Shown: positions 17,908-26,865, counted from the stretch's first letter. The stretch: DNA of 64,000 bases from Paenilisteria newyorkensis (GCF_000766145.1 NZ_JNFB01000009.1:1-64000); one strand, 5' to 3'. Notes: generated from the letters alone by a model not told the origin. Made by a program: numbers and translations.

Positions 17908-18282
17908 ATGACAAAAAAATACGGTATTGTGATTATCTCCCATTCCCCAGATGTCGCGTATGGCATTCATCAAATCATTCAGGAAGTCGCGCGTGACGTT
18001 GCGATTACACACGCTGGCGGAACGGATGACGGCGAAATCGGCACGAGTTTTGAGAAAGTAAGTACAGCTTTTGAGACCAATGAAGCCGATTATCTCTACG
18101 CTTTCTATGATCTTGGCAGCGCAAAAATGAACATCGAAACGATTATGGAGATCTCGGATAAAGACATTCTCTTGTTCGATGTTCCGATTTTAGAAGGCGC
18201 TTATGTCACTGCTGCCCAGCTTCAAATGGACGAAAATATCGATGTGATTAATAAAAACTTAGAGACGATTATTGTGAAATGA
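17908..18282 (+). CDS. dhaM: Dihydroxyacetone kinase phosphotransfer subunit (EIIA-Man-like)
   Basis: 124 residues, only the EIIA domain of the mannose family, as is usual in Firmicutes (the E. coli protein adds HPr and EI-like domains). His12 in VIISHSPDVA is the phosphorylation site receiving phosphate from HPr. It starts directly at the dhaL stop and ends at a terminator, closing the dhaKLM operon. Confidence 0.95.
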   Translation: MTKKYGIVIISHSPDVAYGIHQIIQEVARDVAITHAGGTDDGEIGTSFEKVSTAFETNEADYLYAFYDLGSAKMNIETIMEISDKDILLFDVPILEGAYVTAAQLQMDENIDVINKNLETIIVK

Positions 18283-18316
18283 AAAAATGCCTCGCGTAAT
18301 AATCACGCGAGGCTCT
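18283..18316. terminator. Bidirectional terminator between dhaM and rpsN
   Basis: A 9-bp GC-rich stem (18289–18297 GCCTCGCGT with 18305–18313) with an A run on the left and TCTTTT on the right serves both convergent units. Confidence 0.92.
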
Positions 18317-18322
18317 TTTCGT

Positions 18323-18592
18323 TCACCAACTGGCTTTTTTCACGCCAGGAATTTGTCCTTTATGCGCGAGTTCACGAAAGGTAATGCGAGACATCGCGAA
18401 TTTGCGCATATATGCTCGTGGTCTACCATCCACTAAATCACGATTTTTATAGCGAATCGGATTGGAATCTTTCGGCAGTTTCCTCAATGCTTCCATGTCG
18501 CCACTCGCTTTCAATTCATGCCTTAACACTGCATATTGTGCGATTAATTGACGCTGCTTTGCGGCTTTTGCAATTTTTGATTTCTTAGCCAT
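18323..18592 (-). CDS. rpsN: Ribosomal protein S14, zinc-independent paralogue
   Basis: 89 residues, longer than the 61-residue zinc-ribbon form, and it lacks the CxxC…CxxC motif. [34 protein letters not shown] is typical S14. In Bacillales this form replaces the zinc protein in the 30S subunit during zinc starvation and is repressed by Zur. A near-perfect Zur box lies 21–41 bases upstream of the start, supporting the same control here. RBS AAGGAGG. Single-gene unit. Confidence 0.95.
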   Translation of the reverse strand: MAKKSKIAKAAKQRQLIAQYAVLRHELKASGDMEALRKLPKDSNPIRYKNRDLVDGRPRAYMRKFAMSRITFRELAHKGQIPGVKKASW

Positions 18593-18612
18593 TTTCTTTC
18601 CTCCTTCCTTTT

Positions 18613-18633
18613 AAATAGTAATCATTACGATTT
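18613..18633 (-). promoter_or_regulatory. Zur box of rpsN
   Basis: Minus strand reads AAATCGTAATGATTACTATTT. This is a 10-1-10 inverted repeat with one mismatch, matching the Bacillus Zur consensus TCGTAATNATTACGA at all but one or two bases. It lies just upstream of the rpsN RBS. Confidence 0.88.
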
Positions 18634-18690
18634 ATAAAGTATACTCTCACTCTCTCAATAAAGCAAGTTTTTAGTAATACAAAATCTTAA

Positions 18691-19557
18691 CTACTCCGTT
18701 TCTAATTGTTCTAAAAACTTAGTCGCTGCAATGGACATCGTCTGATTCTTTTTCCAAATAACACTTAATGAGGCGCTCAATTCTGGCTTAAGGGGAACAA
18801 AAACTAGCTTCGAATTTGCTGGATTGATTATACCATCAATGCATAGAGCACATCCCACTCCCTCCTCAACCATTAGTGAAGCATTGTATAACAAATTATA
18901 GCTACCCACAATATGCAGTTGGTCTAGATTATTTCCAAACCATTCAGAAATCTGATCACTTACCAAACTTTGTTGAGATATTAGCAATGGCACAACTCTT
19001 AAATCATTTGGTGTAATAGCCTCATTTTGCGCTAATAAATGATCACTTCTGACTAACAGCCCCCATTTATCTTTTTGTGGCAGACTAATAGATTTATATT
19101 TTTGCTTATTTGTTGGATTTACAACTATGCCAAAATCCAGTAAACCACTATCTAATTTCGCCATTATATCATCTGCATTTCCACTGTATAAATAAATTTT
19201 TATCTCTGGGGAGTTATTTAATATTCTTTTAGTCCATTTAGCGATTAGTGACATGGCTCTTGTCTCTCCACCCCCGATATAGATTTCTCCAGTGACCAAT
19301 TTGTCTTTCCTTAAATTCATTGTCGTCTTCTCTACTAAGCTCAATATCTCATTTCCCTTGTCTAGCAAAAATAGACCTTCTTCCGTTAGTCGAATTTCAC
19401 GGTTTCCTCGCTCAAAAAGCGTCACTCCTAATTCTTCTTCCAATTCCTTTAACTGCTTGGACAAAGTTGGTTGAGAAAGATGTAGGCTCACAGCTGCTTT
19501 GCTGATGTTTTTTTCTCTGGCTACTGCTAAAAAATATTTCAGTACTCGAAATTCCAT
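18691..19557 (-). CDS. LysR-family transcriptional regulator
   Basis: 288 residues. N-terminal winged HTH (1–60; FLAVAREKNISKAAVSLHLSQPTLSKQLKELE) and a LysR substrate-binding domain (about 90–285). RBS GGAGGAATT before the ATG. It is divergent, with a 107-base gap, from an acetyltransferase/SDR pair, the classic LysR arrangement, so it probably controls that operon. The inducer is unknown. Confidence 0.92.
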   Translation of the reverse strand: MEFRVLKYFLAVAREKNISKAAVSLHLSQPTLSKQLKELEEELGVTLFERGNREIRLTEEGLFLLDKGNEILSLVEKTTMNLRKDKLVTGEIYIGGGETRAMSLIAKWTKRILNNSPEIKIYLYSGNADDIMAKLDSGLLDFGIVVNPTNKQKYKSISLPQKDKWGLLVRSDHLLAQNEAITPNDLRVVPLLISQQSLVSDQISEWFGNNLDQLHIVGSYNLLYNASLMVEEGVGCALCIDGIINPANSKLVFVPLKPELSASLSVIWKKNQTMSIAATKFLEQLETE

Positions 19558-19664
19558 AATTCCTCCTATAATAATTAATTATACTTGGTTATATTTTATA
19601 AGTATTAGACATATATATAATACTATCCTAAACTAAGAATAACAAGTATCTAGGAGGGATAAAT

Positions 19665-20225
19665 TTGGCGGTTACACTAAGAGAGCAAATCAATGGTAAA
19701 GAAATCAAAATATCAGATCCAGTTTTTGACGAGATTCACCGCTTACAAGCAGAAAATGACGAGAGATTAGTTGACTTAAACACTAAATTCCACTCCAAAC
19801 AAGAGACAAATCAGATTTTATCAGCAATTATAGGGGAAAATATAGACAATACAGTCAATGTAATGTTGCCTTTTCATACAGATTTTGGAAAGCATATAAC
19901 GCTCGGAAAACACGTTTTCATTAATCGGAATGCGATGTTTGTTGACTTAGGTGGAATTACTTTAGATGATTATGTTTTAATTGGGCCTCGAGTAAATCTT
20001 ATTACAGTAAATCATTTAATAGAACCCTCAAATCGCAGAGGACTCTCTACGAAGCCTATTCATATAAAAAAAAATGCTTGGATTGGAGCAGCGGCCACTG
20101 TATTGCCAGGGGTCACAATTGGTGAGAATTCCATTATTGCAGCAGGATCTATCGTTACCAAAGACGTCCCAGATAATGTCATTGTCGTTGGAGCACCTGC
20201 AAAAATCACAAAAAAGATTCACTGA
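19665..20225 (+). CDS. Hexapeptide-repeat O-acetyltransferase (maltose/galactoside acetyltransferase type)
   Basis: 186 residues. It starts at a TTG with AGGAGGG seven bases upstream. Left-handed beta-helix signature: GKHVFINRNAMFVDLGGITL, VLIGPRVNLITVNH (catalytic His), KNAWIGAAATVLPGVTIGE and AAGSIVTKDVPDNVIVVGAPA. The family transfers acetyl from acetyl-CoA to sugar hydroxyls in the cytosol; the true acceptor is unknown. First gene of a two-gene operon with the SDR, 29 bases apart. Confidence 0.9.
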   Translation: MAVTLREQINGKEIKISDPVFDEIHRLQAENDERLVDLNTKFHSKQETNQILSAIIGENIDNTVNVMLPFHTDFGKHITLGKHVFINRNAMFVDLGGITLDDYVLIGPRVNLITVNHLIEPSNRRGLSTKPIHIKKNAWIGAAATVLPGVTIGENSIIAAGSIVTKDVPDNVIVVGAPAKITKKIH

Positions 20226-20254
20226 TTTTACAAATAGACGCAAGGAGGAGTTTT

Positions 20255-20998
20255 ATGAGTATCATAGGGAAAGTTGTAGTAATTACAGGAGCTTCTAGCG
20301 GTATTGGGGAAGCAACAGCACGCTTGTTAGCTAAAAAAGGTGCCAAAGTGGTGTTGGGCGCGCGTCGAGAGGATAAGCTACAGAAGATTGTCGAATCCAT
20401 AGTAAACGCTGGTGGTGAAGCGATGTATCTGGTGACCGATGTTGTAAAACAAGAAGATAATGAAAGACTCGTTCAACTTGCGAAAAAACATTTCGGTAAA
20501 ATAGATGCTATCTTCTTAAATGCAGGAATTATGCCAAATTCACCTCTTTCAGCAATGCAAGTAACGGAATGGAGGCAGTTAGTTGAAGTGAATATCAACG
20601 GTGTGCTAAACGGTATCGCAGCAGTACTTCCAACCTTCATTTCACAAAAATCCGGACACATTATCACGACTTCATCTGTTGCCGGTCTAAAAAGCTATCC
20701 AGGTGGCGCTGTCTATGGAGCAACAAAATGGGCAGTTCGTAATTTGATGGAAGTTTTGCGAATGGAATCTGCTCAGGAAGGCACAAATATTCGTACAGCA
20801 ACGCTATATCCAGCCGCAATCAATACCGAATTATTAGAGACTATATCAGATACACGGACTTTAACAACCATGACACAAGAATATAAAAAATTTGGTATTA
20901 CGCCAGATCGAGTTGCAAGCGTCGTTGCTTTTGCAATAGAACAACCTGACGATGTCAATATCAATGAATTTACCATATGGCCAACCACTCAATCTTAG
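20255..20998 (+). CDS. Short-chain dehydrogenase/reductase
   Basis: 247 residues. TGASSGIGEATARLLAKKG (about 11–29) binds NAD(P), LNAGIMPNSPL is the NAG motif, SSVAGLKSYPGGAVYGATKWA contains catalytic Ser and Y-x-x-x-K. The Arg in GARRED suggests NADP preference. Classical SDR of the YdfG/sepiapterin-like group; substrate unknown. RBS AAGGAGGAG. Follows the acetyltransferase and ends at a hairpin. Confidence 0.93.
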   Translation: MSIIGKVVVITGASSGIGEATARLLAKKGAKVVLGARREDKLQKIVESIVNAGGEAMYLVTDVVKQEDNERLVQLAKKHFGKIDAIFLNAGIMPNSPLSAMQVTEWRQLVEVNINGVLNGIAAVLPTFISQKSGHIITTSSVAGLKSYPGGAVYGATKWAVRNLMEVLRMESAQEGTNIRTATLYPAAINTELLETISDTRTLTTMTQEYKKFGITPDRVASVVAFAIEQPDDVNINEFTIWPTTQS

Positions 20999-21008
20999 TA
21001 TGTAAAAA

Positions 21009-21045
21009 TAGGCAGGACTGTAACTAGCACTTACAGCCCTGCCTA
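21009..21045 (+). terminator. Hairpin after the SDR gene
   Basis: Long stem TAGGCAGG-A-CTGTAA pairing with TTACAG-C-CCTGCCTA, seven-base loop. The T-run is poor, so efficiency is uncertain. Confidence 0.65.
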
Positions 21046-21197
21046 CTTGGGATGAGACTCTACAAATAAGTTGCACACAAAAAGACTTATTTATAAAGCC
21101 TACTCTATTTTACCTCATGTTTTCGATTCCGTCAAAATTTTGTCAGAAAATACTTTTTTATTCAAATTAACTATTATTATAGTCTGAACGGCTTTAT

Positions 21198-22070
21198 TTA
21201 ATTATTATTTTCTAGGAAAGCTTTAATTTCCCGGTCGACACCGATATTGGCATGAAGCCAACTATGCTGTGCAAATCGGCCGGTGAACAGCACTTCTCGG
21301 TAATCGTTTTTACTAAATAGGAAAGCCGCACTTTTCGCACTATCCACGGCAACTGGTCCATCGCTCCGGCTGCCATCATCCAAGTCCCCAACGATATTCA
21401 GCACTTGCAAATTAGCTGGAATCTTAGCTTTGCGCTTCATCATTTCTTGAAAGTAAGCCGATTCTTTTTTCGGTCCAGTAGCGGTTAGATCATACGGTGT
21501 TTCCCCATCGCTAGATACTGCGGAACCGTTGAATGGTGTCCCAATCGCGGTGAATTTGTCCACTTTTGGATAGCTGTCCGACTGATAATTGTACTTTTGC
21601 AGGAAGTTAACGAACGTCAAACCGCCGTAGGAATGCGCGACAATATCCACTTTTTCAATGCCATAATCGGTTTTTAGCGTGTCCATTGCCTTGGAAAACC
21701 ACGTAGCATTATTCGGTATAATTGATCGCGGATTTTCAAAATTCACACGAATCATCGGCCGCTTCATGCCTTTATCGTAGACGCCCGAAGCCTCGATATC
21801 TCCATTTTCACGAACGAGCAATGTCAACGAGCGCGTCGCAAAATTAGTCGCGCTATAGCGAACCGTCGTTGTGAAAAACGTCCAATTAGAGCCGTCAAAG
21901 CCATGAATAAACACAATTGGCTCATCATCCGAACTCGCAGAACTAGAAATATTCAAAGCTTGCTTCACGCGGAAACCTAGCGGATCAAACAGCGTCGTTC
22001 GAAAACTCATAAACAAAAGCACCACGACAAGTACTATTGCTCCAATCATCATACCCCGTTTTTTCTTCAT
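21198..22070 (-). CDS. Membrane-anchored or secreted alpha/beta hydrolase (DUF915 family)
   Basis: About 290 residues. The preferred start is the ATG at 22070 (MKKKRGMMIG), seven bases after GGAG; the frame extends to a GTG at 22076. An N-terminal hydrophobic segment (IGAIVLVVVLLFMSF) exports or anchors the protein. IVFIHGFDGS is the oxyanion region, AHSYGGL the nucleophile elbow, GDLDDGSRSDG the acid and QHSWLH the catalytic His. The DUF915 group is annotated as cell-surface hydrolases; substrate unknown. It lies downstream of the recR–DUF2508 block in the same orientation. Confidence 0.88.
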   Translation of the reverse strand: MKKKRGMMIGAIVLVVVLLFMSFRTTLFDPLGFRVKQALNISSSASSDDEPIVFIHGFDGSNWTFFTTTVRYSATNFATRSLTLLVRENGDIEASGVYDKGMKRPMIRVNFENPRSIIPNNATWFSKAMDTLKTDYGIEKVDIVAHSYGGLTFVNFLQKYNYQSDSYPKVDKFTAIGTPFNGSAVSSDGETPYDLTATGPKKESAYFQEMMKRKAKIPANLQVLNIVGDLDDGSRSDGPVAVDSAKSAAFLFSKNDYREVLFTGRFAQHSWLHANIGVDREIKAFLENNN

Positions 22071-22127
22071 GTTCACACTCCATTAACTAGAAAACTAGAG
22101 ACCACAACCATGATCTCTAGTCCTATT

Positions 22128-22388
22128 TTATTTCGGCGAGTTTCTTAAGTTACGATGTCTAGCTTCACGAAAAAGATAAAAATATTTGGCTTCTGCTTTC
22201 TTTAATTCATATTCCGTTTCCGAATTATAACCAAAACTTTTACGCGCAATGTCTCGATGTTGATTCCATTTTTCTTGGGTAACCTCAATCAATTCTACTA
22301 AATACGCGTCATATGATTTATGCATTTTTCCAATCTTTTGCTTCTTTTTACGTGGAGATTTCGCATTTTTGTCGCTTCTTGTTTCCAT
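22128..22388 (-). CDS. DUF2508 protein (YaaL family)
   Basis: About 86 residues, small, basic and soluble (KSPRKKKQKIGKMHKSYDAYL…ETEYELKKAEAKYFYLFREARHR). The ATG at 22388 has GAGG eight bases upstream and is preferred over the GTG at 22397. In Bacillus and Listeria a DUF2508 gene directly follows recR, as here. Function unknown. Confidence 0.85.
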   Translation of the reverse strand: METRSDKNAKSPRKKKQKIGKMHKSYDAYLVELIEVTQEKWNQHRDIARKSFGYNSETEYELKKAEAKYFYLFREARHRNLRNSPK

Positions 22389-22404
22389 TTCGCTCACCTC
22401 GTTT

Positions 22405-23001
22405 TTAAATTTCGCGTCGTCCTTCTAATGCTTTGGATAGCGTCACTTCGTCAGCGTACTCTAAATCGCCGCCAACTGGGAGACCGTGCGCAATTCGCGT
22501 CACTTTAATGCCCGACGGTTTCAGCAATCTTGAAATATACATCGCCGTCGCTTCGCCCTCCACATTCGGATTCGTCGCCAAAACTACTTCTTGAATCGTA
22601 TCATCCTGCAGGCGTTTCAGCAAATCAGGAATATTAATATCTTCTGGACCAATCCCATCCATCGGCGAAATCGTACCGTGAAGCACATGATACAAACCGT
22701 GGAAATCACGCATTTTTTCCATCGCAATCACGTCTTTCGCTTCCTGAACGACACAAATAATACTGCGATCACGCGACATATCCGCACAAATATAACACGG
22801 GTCCTTGTCCGTAATATGTCCACAAACGGAGCAAAAACTCAAATTACGTTTCGCGTCCACAAGCGCCTTCGCAAAATCAAGCACATCTTCTTCTTTCATG
22901 TCCAACGTAAAAAAAGCCAGCCGCGCAGCCGTTTTCGGTCCGATCCCTGGCAATTTCATAAAGCTGTCCATCAGTTTAGTTATCGGCTCCGGATAATGCA
23001 T
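22405..23001 (-). CDS. recR: Recombination mediator protein RecR
   Basis: 198 residues, full length. N-terminal helix-hairpin-helix ([16 protein letters not shown]), a C4 zinc finger ([16 protein letters not shown]), a Toprim domain ([14 protein letters not shown]… [17 protein letters not shown]) and a C-terminal Walker B-like segment. RecR acts with RecF and RecO to load RecA at gapped DNA. RBS GGAGG nine bases before the ATG. Standard position downstream of ybaB, but 207 bases with a long inverted repeat separate them. Confidence 0.97.
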   Translation of the reverse strand: MHYPEPITKLMDSFMKLPGIGPKTAARLAFFTLDMKEEDVLDFAKALVDAKRNLSFCSVCGHITDKDPCYICADMSRDRSIICVVQEAKDVIAMEKMRDFHGLYHVLHGTISPMDGIGPEDINIPDLLKRLQDDTIQEVVLATNPNVEGEATAMYISRLLKPSGIKVTRIAHGLPVGGDLEYADEVTLSKALEGRREI

Positions 23002-23064
23002 CTGGGGTTTCCTCCTTGCCTTTCTTTCAATTTATTGGGTAGGCGTCTAAATTCTGCTACCAAC

Positions 23065-23185
23065 AAATCGAGCGAAAGCGCTTGTATTCAGCAGATTCGG
23101 TGGAAGCCGGAAGCGGAGCGTACTGGTGTACGTGAGAACCGGAAGTCCGCCGAATCTGCTGAATGCGAGCGCTTGTCGCCGATTT
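23065..23185. repeat. 121-bp imperfect inverted repeat between ybaB and recR
   Basis: The core is a perfect 15-bp stem (23086–23100 ATTCAGCAGATTCGG with 23150–23164). Outer arms add AAATCG/CGATTT (23065–23070, 23180–23185) and an AAGCGCT pairing. The inside holds GGAAGCCGG/CCGGAAGTCC and a GTAC-TGGT-GTAC tip. Its GC content is higher than that of the flanks. It is transcribed into the recR 5' leader. I see no coding potential. Confidence 0.85.
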
Positions 23186-23208
23186 ACATTGTATAGGGAC
23201 TATTTAAA

Positions 23209-23526
23209 TTACATTCCTGGTAGGTTCATACCCTGCGTGAATTTGCCCATTGTGGCTGCTGTTGTGTCTTCTACTTGTTTTAGTGCATCGTTTGTTGCTG
23301 CTAAGATTAGGTCTTGTAGCATTTCGATGTCTTCTGGGTCTACTACTTCTTCTTTTACGATGACGTCTGTTACTAGGCGTTTTCCGGTCATTTCAACGGT
23401 TACCATGCCGCCGCCTGCTGTTCCTGTGAAGCTTCTTTCTTCTAGTTCTGCTTGTGCTTTTGCCATTTCTTTTTGCATTTTTTGCATTTGTTTCATCATA
23501 CCTTGCATATTTCCCATTCCACGCAT
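23209..23526 (-). CDS. YbaB/EbfC nucleoid-associated protein
   Basis: 105 residues. The Met/Gln-rich N-terminus ([21 protein letters not shown]) and [20 protein letters not shown] define the family, a dimeric DNA-binding protein. RBS GAGGAG. Placed 31 bases after dnaX, the standard dnaX–ybaB–recR order. Confidence 0.95.
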   Translation of the reverse strand: MRGMGNMQGMMKQMQKMQKEMAKAQAELEERSFTGTAGGGMVTVEMTGKRLVTDVIVKEEVVDPEDIEMLQDLILAATNDALKQVEDTTAATMGKFTQGMNLPGM

Positions 23527-23557
23527 TGTTAAATCTCCTCTTTCTTATCTTAGTTTT

Positions 23558-25294
23558 TTATTCTTTAATTTCAAGTAAGCCTTCTCCAACTAGTTTCGCA
23601 GCTTCACTGATAATTGGATCTTCCGCCGGTTCTGACGGTTTTTCGCCGCCGTCTTCGGATTCGGTGTTGTCCGCATTTTTCAGGAAGTTTTCGCGGATTT
23701 CGCCCCATTGATCTTCGGGAATACCGATGAAGCTGTAGTTATTCTTCGTCAGCCGCGAAATGCCGTTCGTTACTGTTTCTACAAAATTGGGATTATCCAT
23801 CGCCATTTGACAATGAATCTCATGCTTAAATTTTAACACAAAAGTGTCGCTAGAGGCAGCTACAGGCTCTGCTTCATTTAAAAGTGCGGCTTGTGAGGCC
23901 ATTAGCATCGAAATCAGGTCGCTCCAACAGCTGCGAATTAACTGCAAATCTTGCTTTTTCGCAGCGCTTAGTACGGAATTGATCCGGCCTACTGGTGCTT
24001 TGAATTGCTTGTTCCCTGAGATGGCTTGCTTCTTGCGCGGTGCAGCCGATTGGGCGTTCGCTCCGTTTCCAGCCGTTGCACCATTCGCGATTTGACGTTT
24101 TAGGTCGTTTAATTCTTGCTCTAAACGGTCGACTTTGTTCACGAGTTCGGCGATATCTTGACTCGGTGCGACCGCTGCATTCGGTGTGGCAACAGCAACT
24201 GGAGCTCCTCCGCCAACTTGTATCAACTGCACGAGCGCGACTTCGATGTAGATTCCCGGATGATTGGAAAATCGCATTTGTTGTCCAGCATCGTTTAAAA
24301 TCGTCACGTATTTGTATATTTTGTTCGCATCGGCAGACGTCGCCAATGTTTGGAACGCTTCATCGATCAGCGCGCGCTCCATGGCATCCGTTAAATCCGG
24401 TGCCTTTTGGAATAGCAACACATCGCGGAAAAAGACGAGCAGGTCTTCCACTAGACGAACTGGGTCTTTTCCTTCTGCAAGTAGTCCGGACAGCTTTTCC
24501 AATGCCATTTTTGCGTCGGAGTTGATTACTGCTTGCACGAGTTCGGTGAGCATGCCTTGCGCTACGGAACCGGTGATTTCGAGTGCGTCAGAAACCGTAA
24601 CTTCTTGCGTGCCGTACGAAATAACTTGATCGAGCAAACTTAGCGCGTCACGCATCCCGCCTTCTGCCGCGCGGGCCACAATGTCAAGCGCCTTCGCATC
24701 ATACGCAATTTTTTCCTCTTCTAAAATGAACGCCAAGCGCCCAATAATGTCTTGCGTCGTAATTCGTTTGAAATCGAAACGCTGCACCCGCGAAATAATG
24801 GTCAGCGGTAACTTATGCGGTTCCGTCGTCGCCAAAATAAAGATGACATGTTTCGGCGGTTCCTCGAGCGTTTTTAAAAGCGCATTGAAAGCGCCAGTCG
24901 AAAGCATGTGTACCTCATCGATAATGTACACTTTATACTTCGCGATGGTTGGTGCATACTTCACTTTTTCCCGGATATCACGAATTTCCTCGACACCGTT
25001 ATTGGACGCCGCATCAATCTCCAGAACATCAGGAATCGAGCCATCCGTCGTACCCGTACAAATTTCACAATCATTGCAAGGCTCGCCGTCCACACTATTC
25101 GGACAGTTAATCGCTTTCGCAAAAATTTTCGCCGCACTCGTTTTACCCGTTCCACGTGGACCAGAAAACAAGTACGCATGAGACGTCTTATTTTGGACGA
25201 TAGCATTTTTGAGTGTTCGCGTTACATGTTCTTGCCCGACTACATCTTGAAAACTTTGCGGTCGGAAAACACGGTATAGTGCTTGATATGCCAT
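23558..25294 (-). CDS. dnaX: DNA polymerase III subunits gamma/tau
   Basis: 578 residues. AAA+ clamp-loader ATPase with Walker A GPRGTGKTS, a zinc module (CPNSVDGEPCNDCEIC), Walker B IIDEVHML and the sensor LATTEPHKLP. Domain III (about 240–370) is the clamp-loader collar, followed by an Ala/Pro-rich linker and a tau-like C-terminus. It loads the beta clamp and couples polymerases at the replication fork. RBS AAAGGAG. No obvious frameshift signal for a separate gamma form was identified. A hairpin element shared with 32.2 kb precedes it. Confidence 0.97.
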   Translation of the reverse strand: MAYQALYRVFRPQSFQDVVGQEHVTRTLKNAIVQNKTSHAYLFSGPRGTGKTSAAKIFAKAINCPNSVDGEPCNDCEICTGTTDGSIPDVLEIDAASNNGVEEIRDIREKVKYAPTIAKYKVYIIDEVHMLSTGAFNALLKTLEEPPKHVIFILATTEPHKLPLTIISRVQRFDFKRITTQDIIGRLAFILEEEKIAYDAKALDIVARAAEGGMRDALSLLDQVISYGTQEVTVSDALEITGSVAQGMLTELVQAVINSDAKMALEKLSGLLAEGKDPVRLVEDLLVFFRDVLLFQKAPDLTDAMERALIDEAFQTLATSADANKIYKYVTILNDAGQQMRFSNHPGIYIEVALVQLIQVGGGAPVAVATPNAAVAPSQDIAELVNKVDRLEQELNDLKRQIANGATAGNGANAQSAAPRKKQAISGNKQFKAPVGRINSVLSAAKKQDLQLIRSCWSDLISMLMASQAALLNEAEPVAASSDTFVLKFKHEIHCQMAMDNPNFVETVTNGISRLTKNNYSFIGIPEDQWGEIRENFLKNADNTESEDGGEKPSEPAEDPIISEAAKLVGEGLLEIKE

Positions 25295-25320
25295 TCTTAC
25301 TCCTTTCAGCGAAGCGACAA

Positions 25321-25392
25321 GTACTCATCTTTGTTGGTACTGTTCGAATAAAATGAGTTACAGTACCAATATGCAGAGGAACAAAGTGAGTC
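25321..25392 (-). repeat. Hairpin repeat element upstream of dnaX
   Basis: Inner 10-bp perfect stem (25334–25343 TTGGTACTGT with 25360–25369) and outer stem ACTCATCTTTGTT with AACAAAGTGAGT. Read on the minus strand, TGCATATTGG–stem–AACTCA–loop–TTCGAAC matches the element at 32222–32262, with a different but compensated stem sequence. It lies in the dnaX 5' leader. Confidence 0.75.
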
Positions 25393-25497
25393 TGTAGTCC
25401 ATCTCCCAGCTTCTCTTCATTCCAATTTTGCTTGTCTGCATTCTGCGTATTCTGTATTTCCATTATAGCTTATAAAAACCTGTTTGATAAGTTCGAG

Positions 25498-25950
25498 TTA
25501 GCCTTCAATTTTCGAGACTAAATCTTTGTGTTGCTGGATTACTAAGGCTTCGATTCCGTCTAGCATCCGGGTAATTCGTTTCTTACGCGTGAATCCTAGC
25601 ATTCCGCCAACAAGGATATTGTTCCAGCGCGCCATCGATGTTTTTGCTTCCACCGTTTCGTCGTAAATCACTTCACACGTATGCTCAGTGATAGCCTCAA
25701 TCGTGTAGCTAGTCGTATGCGTATTCACGTGCGTTTTTGTCTGGAATTCGTATACGGAAGGTGGCGTGCATTTCGTAATAATCATGATTGCCTCCGAACC
25801 GTTCGCCATTTTGCGCTTGAATTTCAGACCTTCCAACTTCTGCACAAGCGGTTTCTTTCCTGTTGCCGCCTTGACATCATGGACAACCGAATTCATAATC
25901 GTATCAAAACACTCTTTTTGCGAGATCGCGAGTTTTTTCGTAATTTTCAA
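25498..25950 (-). CDS. DUF3284 family protein
   Basis: 150 residues, probably a START/SRPBCC-like soluble fold (KKPLVQKLEGLKFKRKM, MIITKCTPPSVYEFQTKT, YDETVEAKTSMARWNN). It starts at a TTG; AAGGAG lies about 11 bases upstream. Function of the DUF3284 family is unknown. It lies upstream of dnaX in the same direction but separated by 203 bases. Confidence 0.8.
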   Translation of the reverse strand: MKITKKLAISQKECFDTIMNSVVHDVKAATGKKPLVQKLEGLKFKRKMANGSEAIMIITKCTPPSVYEFQTKTHVNTHTTSYTIEAITEHTCEVIYDETVEAKTSMARWNNILVGGMLGFTRKKRITRMLDGIEALVIQQHKDLVSKIEG

Positions 25951-26088
25951 TGGTTTAACGCTCCTTCTTCACTTTATTCCGTGGCAACTTCTTCTTTAAA
26001 ATTATCCCATTTACGCGCTCCTTTTACAAGCATATAAGGAAAGAAAATGAGATTTGTAGTATAATGGGAGAGAAATGGAGGTCATAGC

Positions 26089-26241
26089 ATGGCACAAAAA
26101 GCAGATTTCCCAGACTTCGACAACGGCAAACTGGTGAAGAAGAACGATTACACCATCGTACTTCCCGGTGACAAAGAAATTATTTTGCCGACGAAAAAGA
26201 AGGCTGATGATGAGAATCCCGAACCAAAAGACACCGAATAA
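26089..26241 (+). CDS. Small conserved-looking hypothetical protein (50 aa)
   Basis: MAQKADFPDFDNGKLVKKND… ending KPKDTE-type acidic tail, 50 residues, highly charged, no membrane segment. GGAGG sits seven bases before the ATG, and a perfect TATAAT (26060–26065) lies 24 bases upstream, although no good −35 is visible. A bidirectional terminator follows within 10 bases. The complete promoter-RBS-ORF-terminator arrangement supports a real gene. Function unknown. Confidence 0.75.
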   Translation: MAQKADFPDFDNGKLVKKNDYTIVLPGDKEIILPTKKKADDENPEPKDTE

Positions 26242-26247
26242 CGCAAA

Positions 26248-26276
26248 AACCTAGCGCTGAATCTTGACGCTAGGTT
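26248..26276. terminator. Bidirectional terminator
   Basis: A 9-bp stem (26248–26256 AACCTAGCG with 26268–26276) flanked by A and T runs between the 50-residue gene and the convergent membrane protein gene. Confidence 0.88.
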
Positions 26277-26277
26277 C

Positions 26278-26763
26278 TTATTTGATTTTTTTTGAATAGG
26301 CTGGTAGTGCAAGGAAATCCTTCATATTGCTGTCCTCAGGATCAAGCCAGTTCCCAAAAACGCTGACATTTACGGTTACTTCCCCGCGATCGTAGTGAAA
26401 AATATAATACCAGTCCGTACTCTGCGGATCATTCGTATTTTTCTTTTGGCGGACTTGTTTGTCGTTCTTGTCGTATGTGATGTAGTAATTATCTTCCTCG
26501 TGCTTCGGGTTTTCCAAGTATGCTTTCCACTTCGCCATGTCTTTTTTCGTTGTTATAATTCGGCCGTACCCACCACTTTTGAAATCGTAGCTAAGCTCGC
26601 TTATATCAATAATGTCGTCGGTTGGAATGCCATATGCCACGATTTTTTCATTGATTGCCGTGCTTGCCTTCGCTTTGTTGGTCGTGAAAATAACGGCTGG
26701 GATGGCGATGATGCAAATGACTACCAGAATTGCGATTCCCCATGATTTTTTTGTGAATTTCAT
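26278..26763 (-). CDS. Membrane-anchored or secreted hypothetical protein
   Basis: About 161 residues from the ATG at 26763 (MKFTKKSWGI), which has GGAG eight bases upstream; the frame continues to 26844 without an RBS. One N-terminal membrane segment or uncleaved signal (AILVVICIIAIPAVIF) is followed by a hydrophilic extracellular domain (YYITYDKNDKQVRQ, DWYYIFHYDRGEVTVNVSVFGNW). I do not recognise the family. It resembles small extracytoplasmic Listeria proteins of the DUF5590/YpmB type only in layout. It is the last gene of the minus-strand half of the secreted-protein island. Confidence 0.7.
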   Translation of the reverse strand: MKFTKKSWGIAILVVICIIAIPAVIFTTNKAKASTAINEKIVAYGIPTDDIIDISELSYDFKSGGYGRIITTKKDMAKWKAYLENPKHEEDNYYITYDKNDKQVRQKKNTNDPQSTDWYYIFHYDRGEVTVNVSVFGNWLDPEDSNMKDFLALPAYSKKIK

Positions 26764-26865
26764 CGTTTCGACTCCTCGTGTGGTAAATTCGTGATTAACG
26801 CTATGATTCATTATAACACAAGAACGTATCAAAAAAGCGCCCAAATTAGGACGCTTTTCTCTTTA

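Noticed and set aside
23558..25294. Internal dnaX frameshift signal producing gamma
   Set aside because: No A-rich slippery heptamer with a following hairpin was found in the expected region, and most Firmicutes do not need one.
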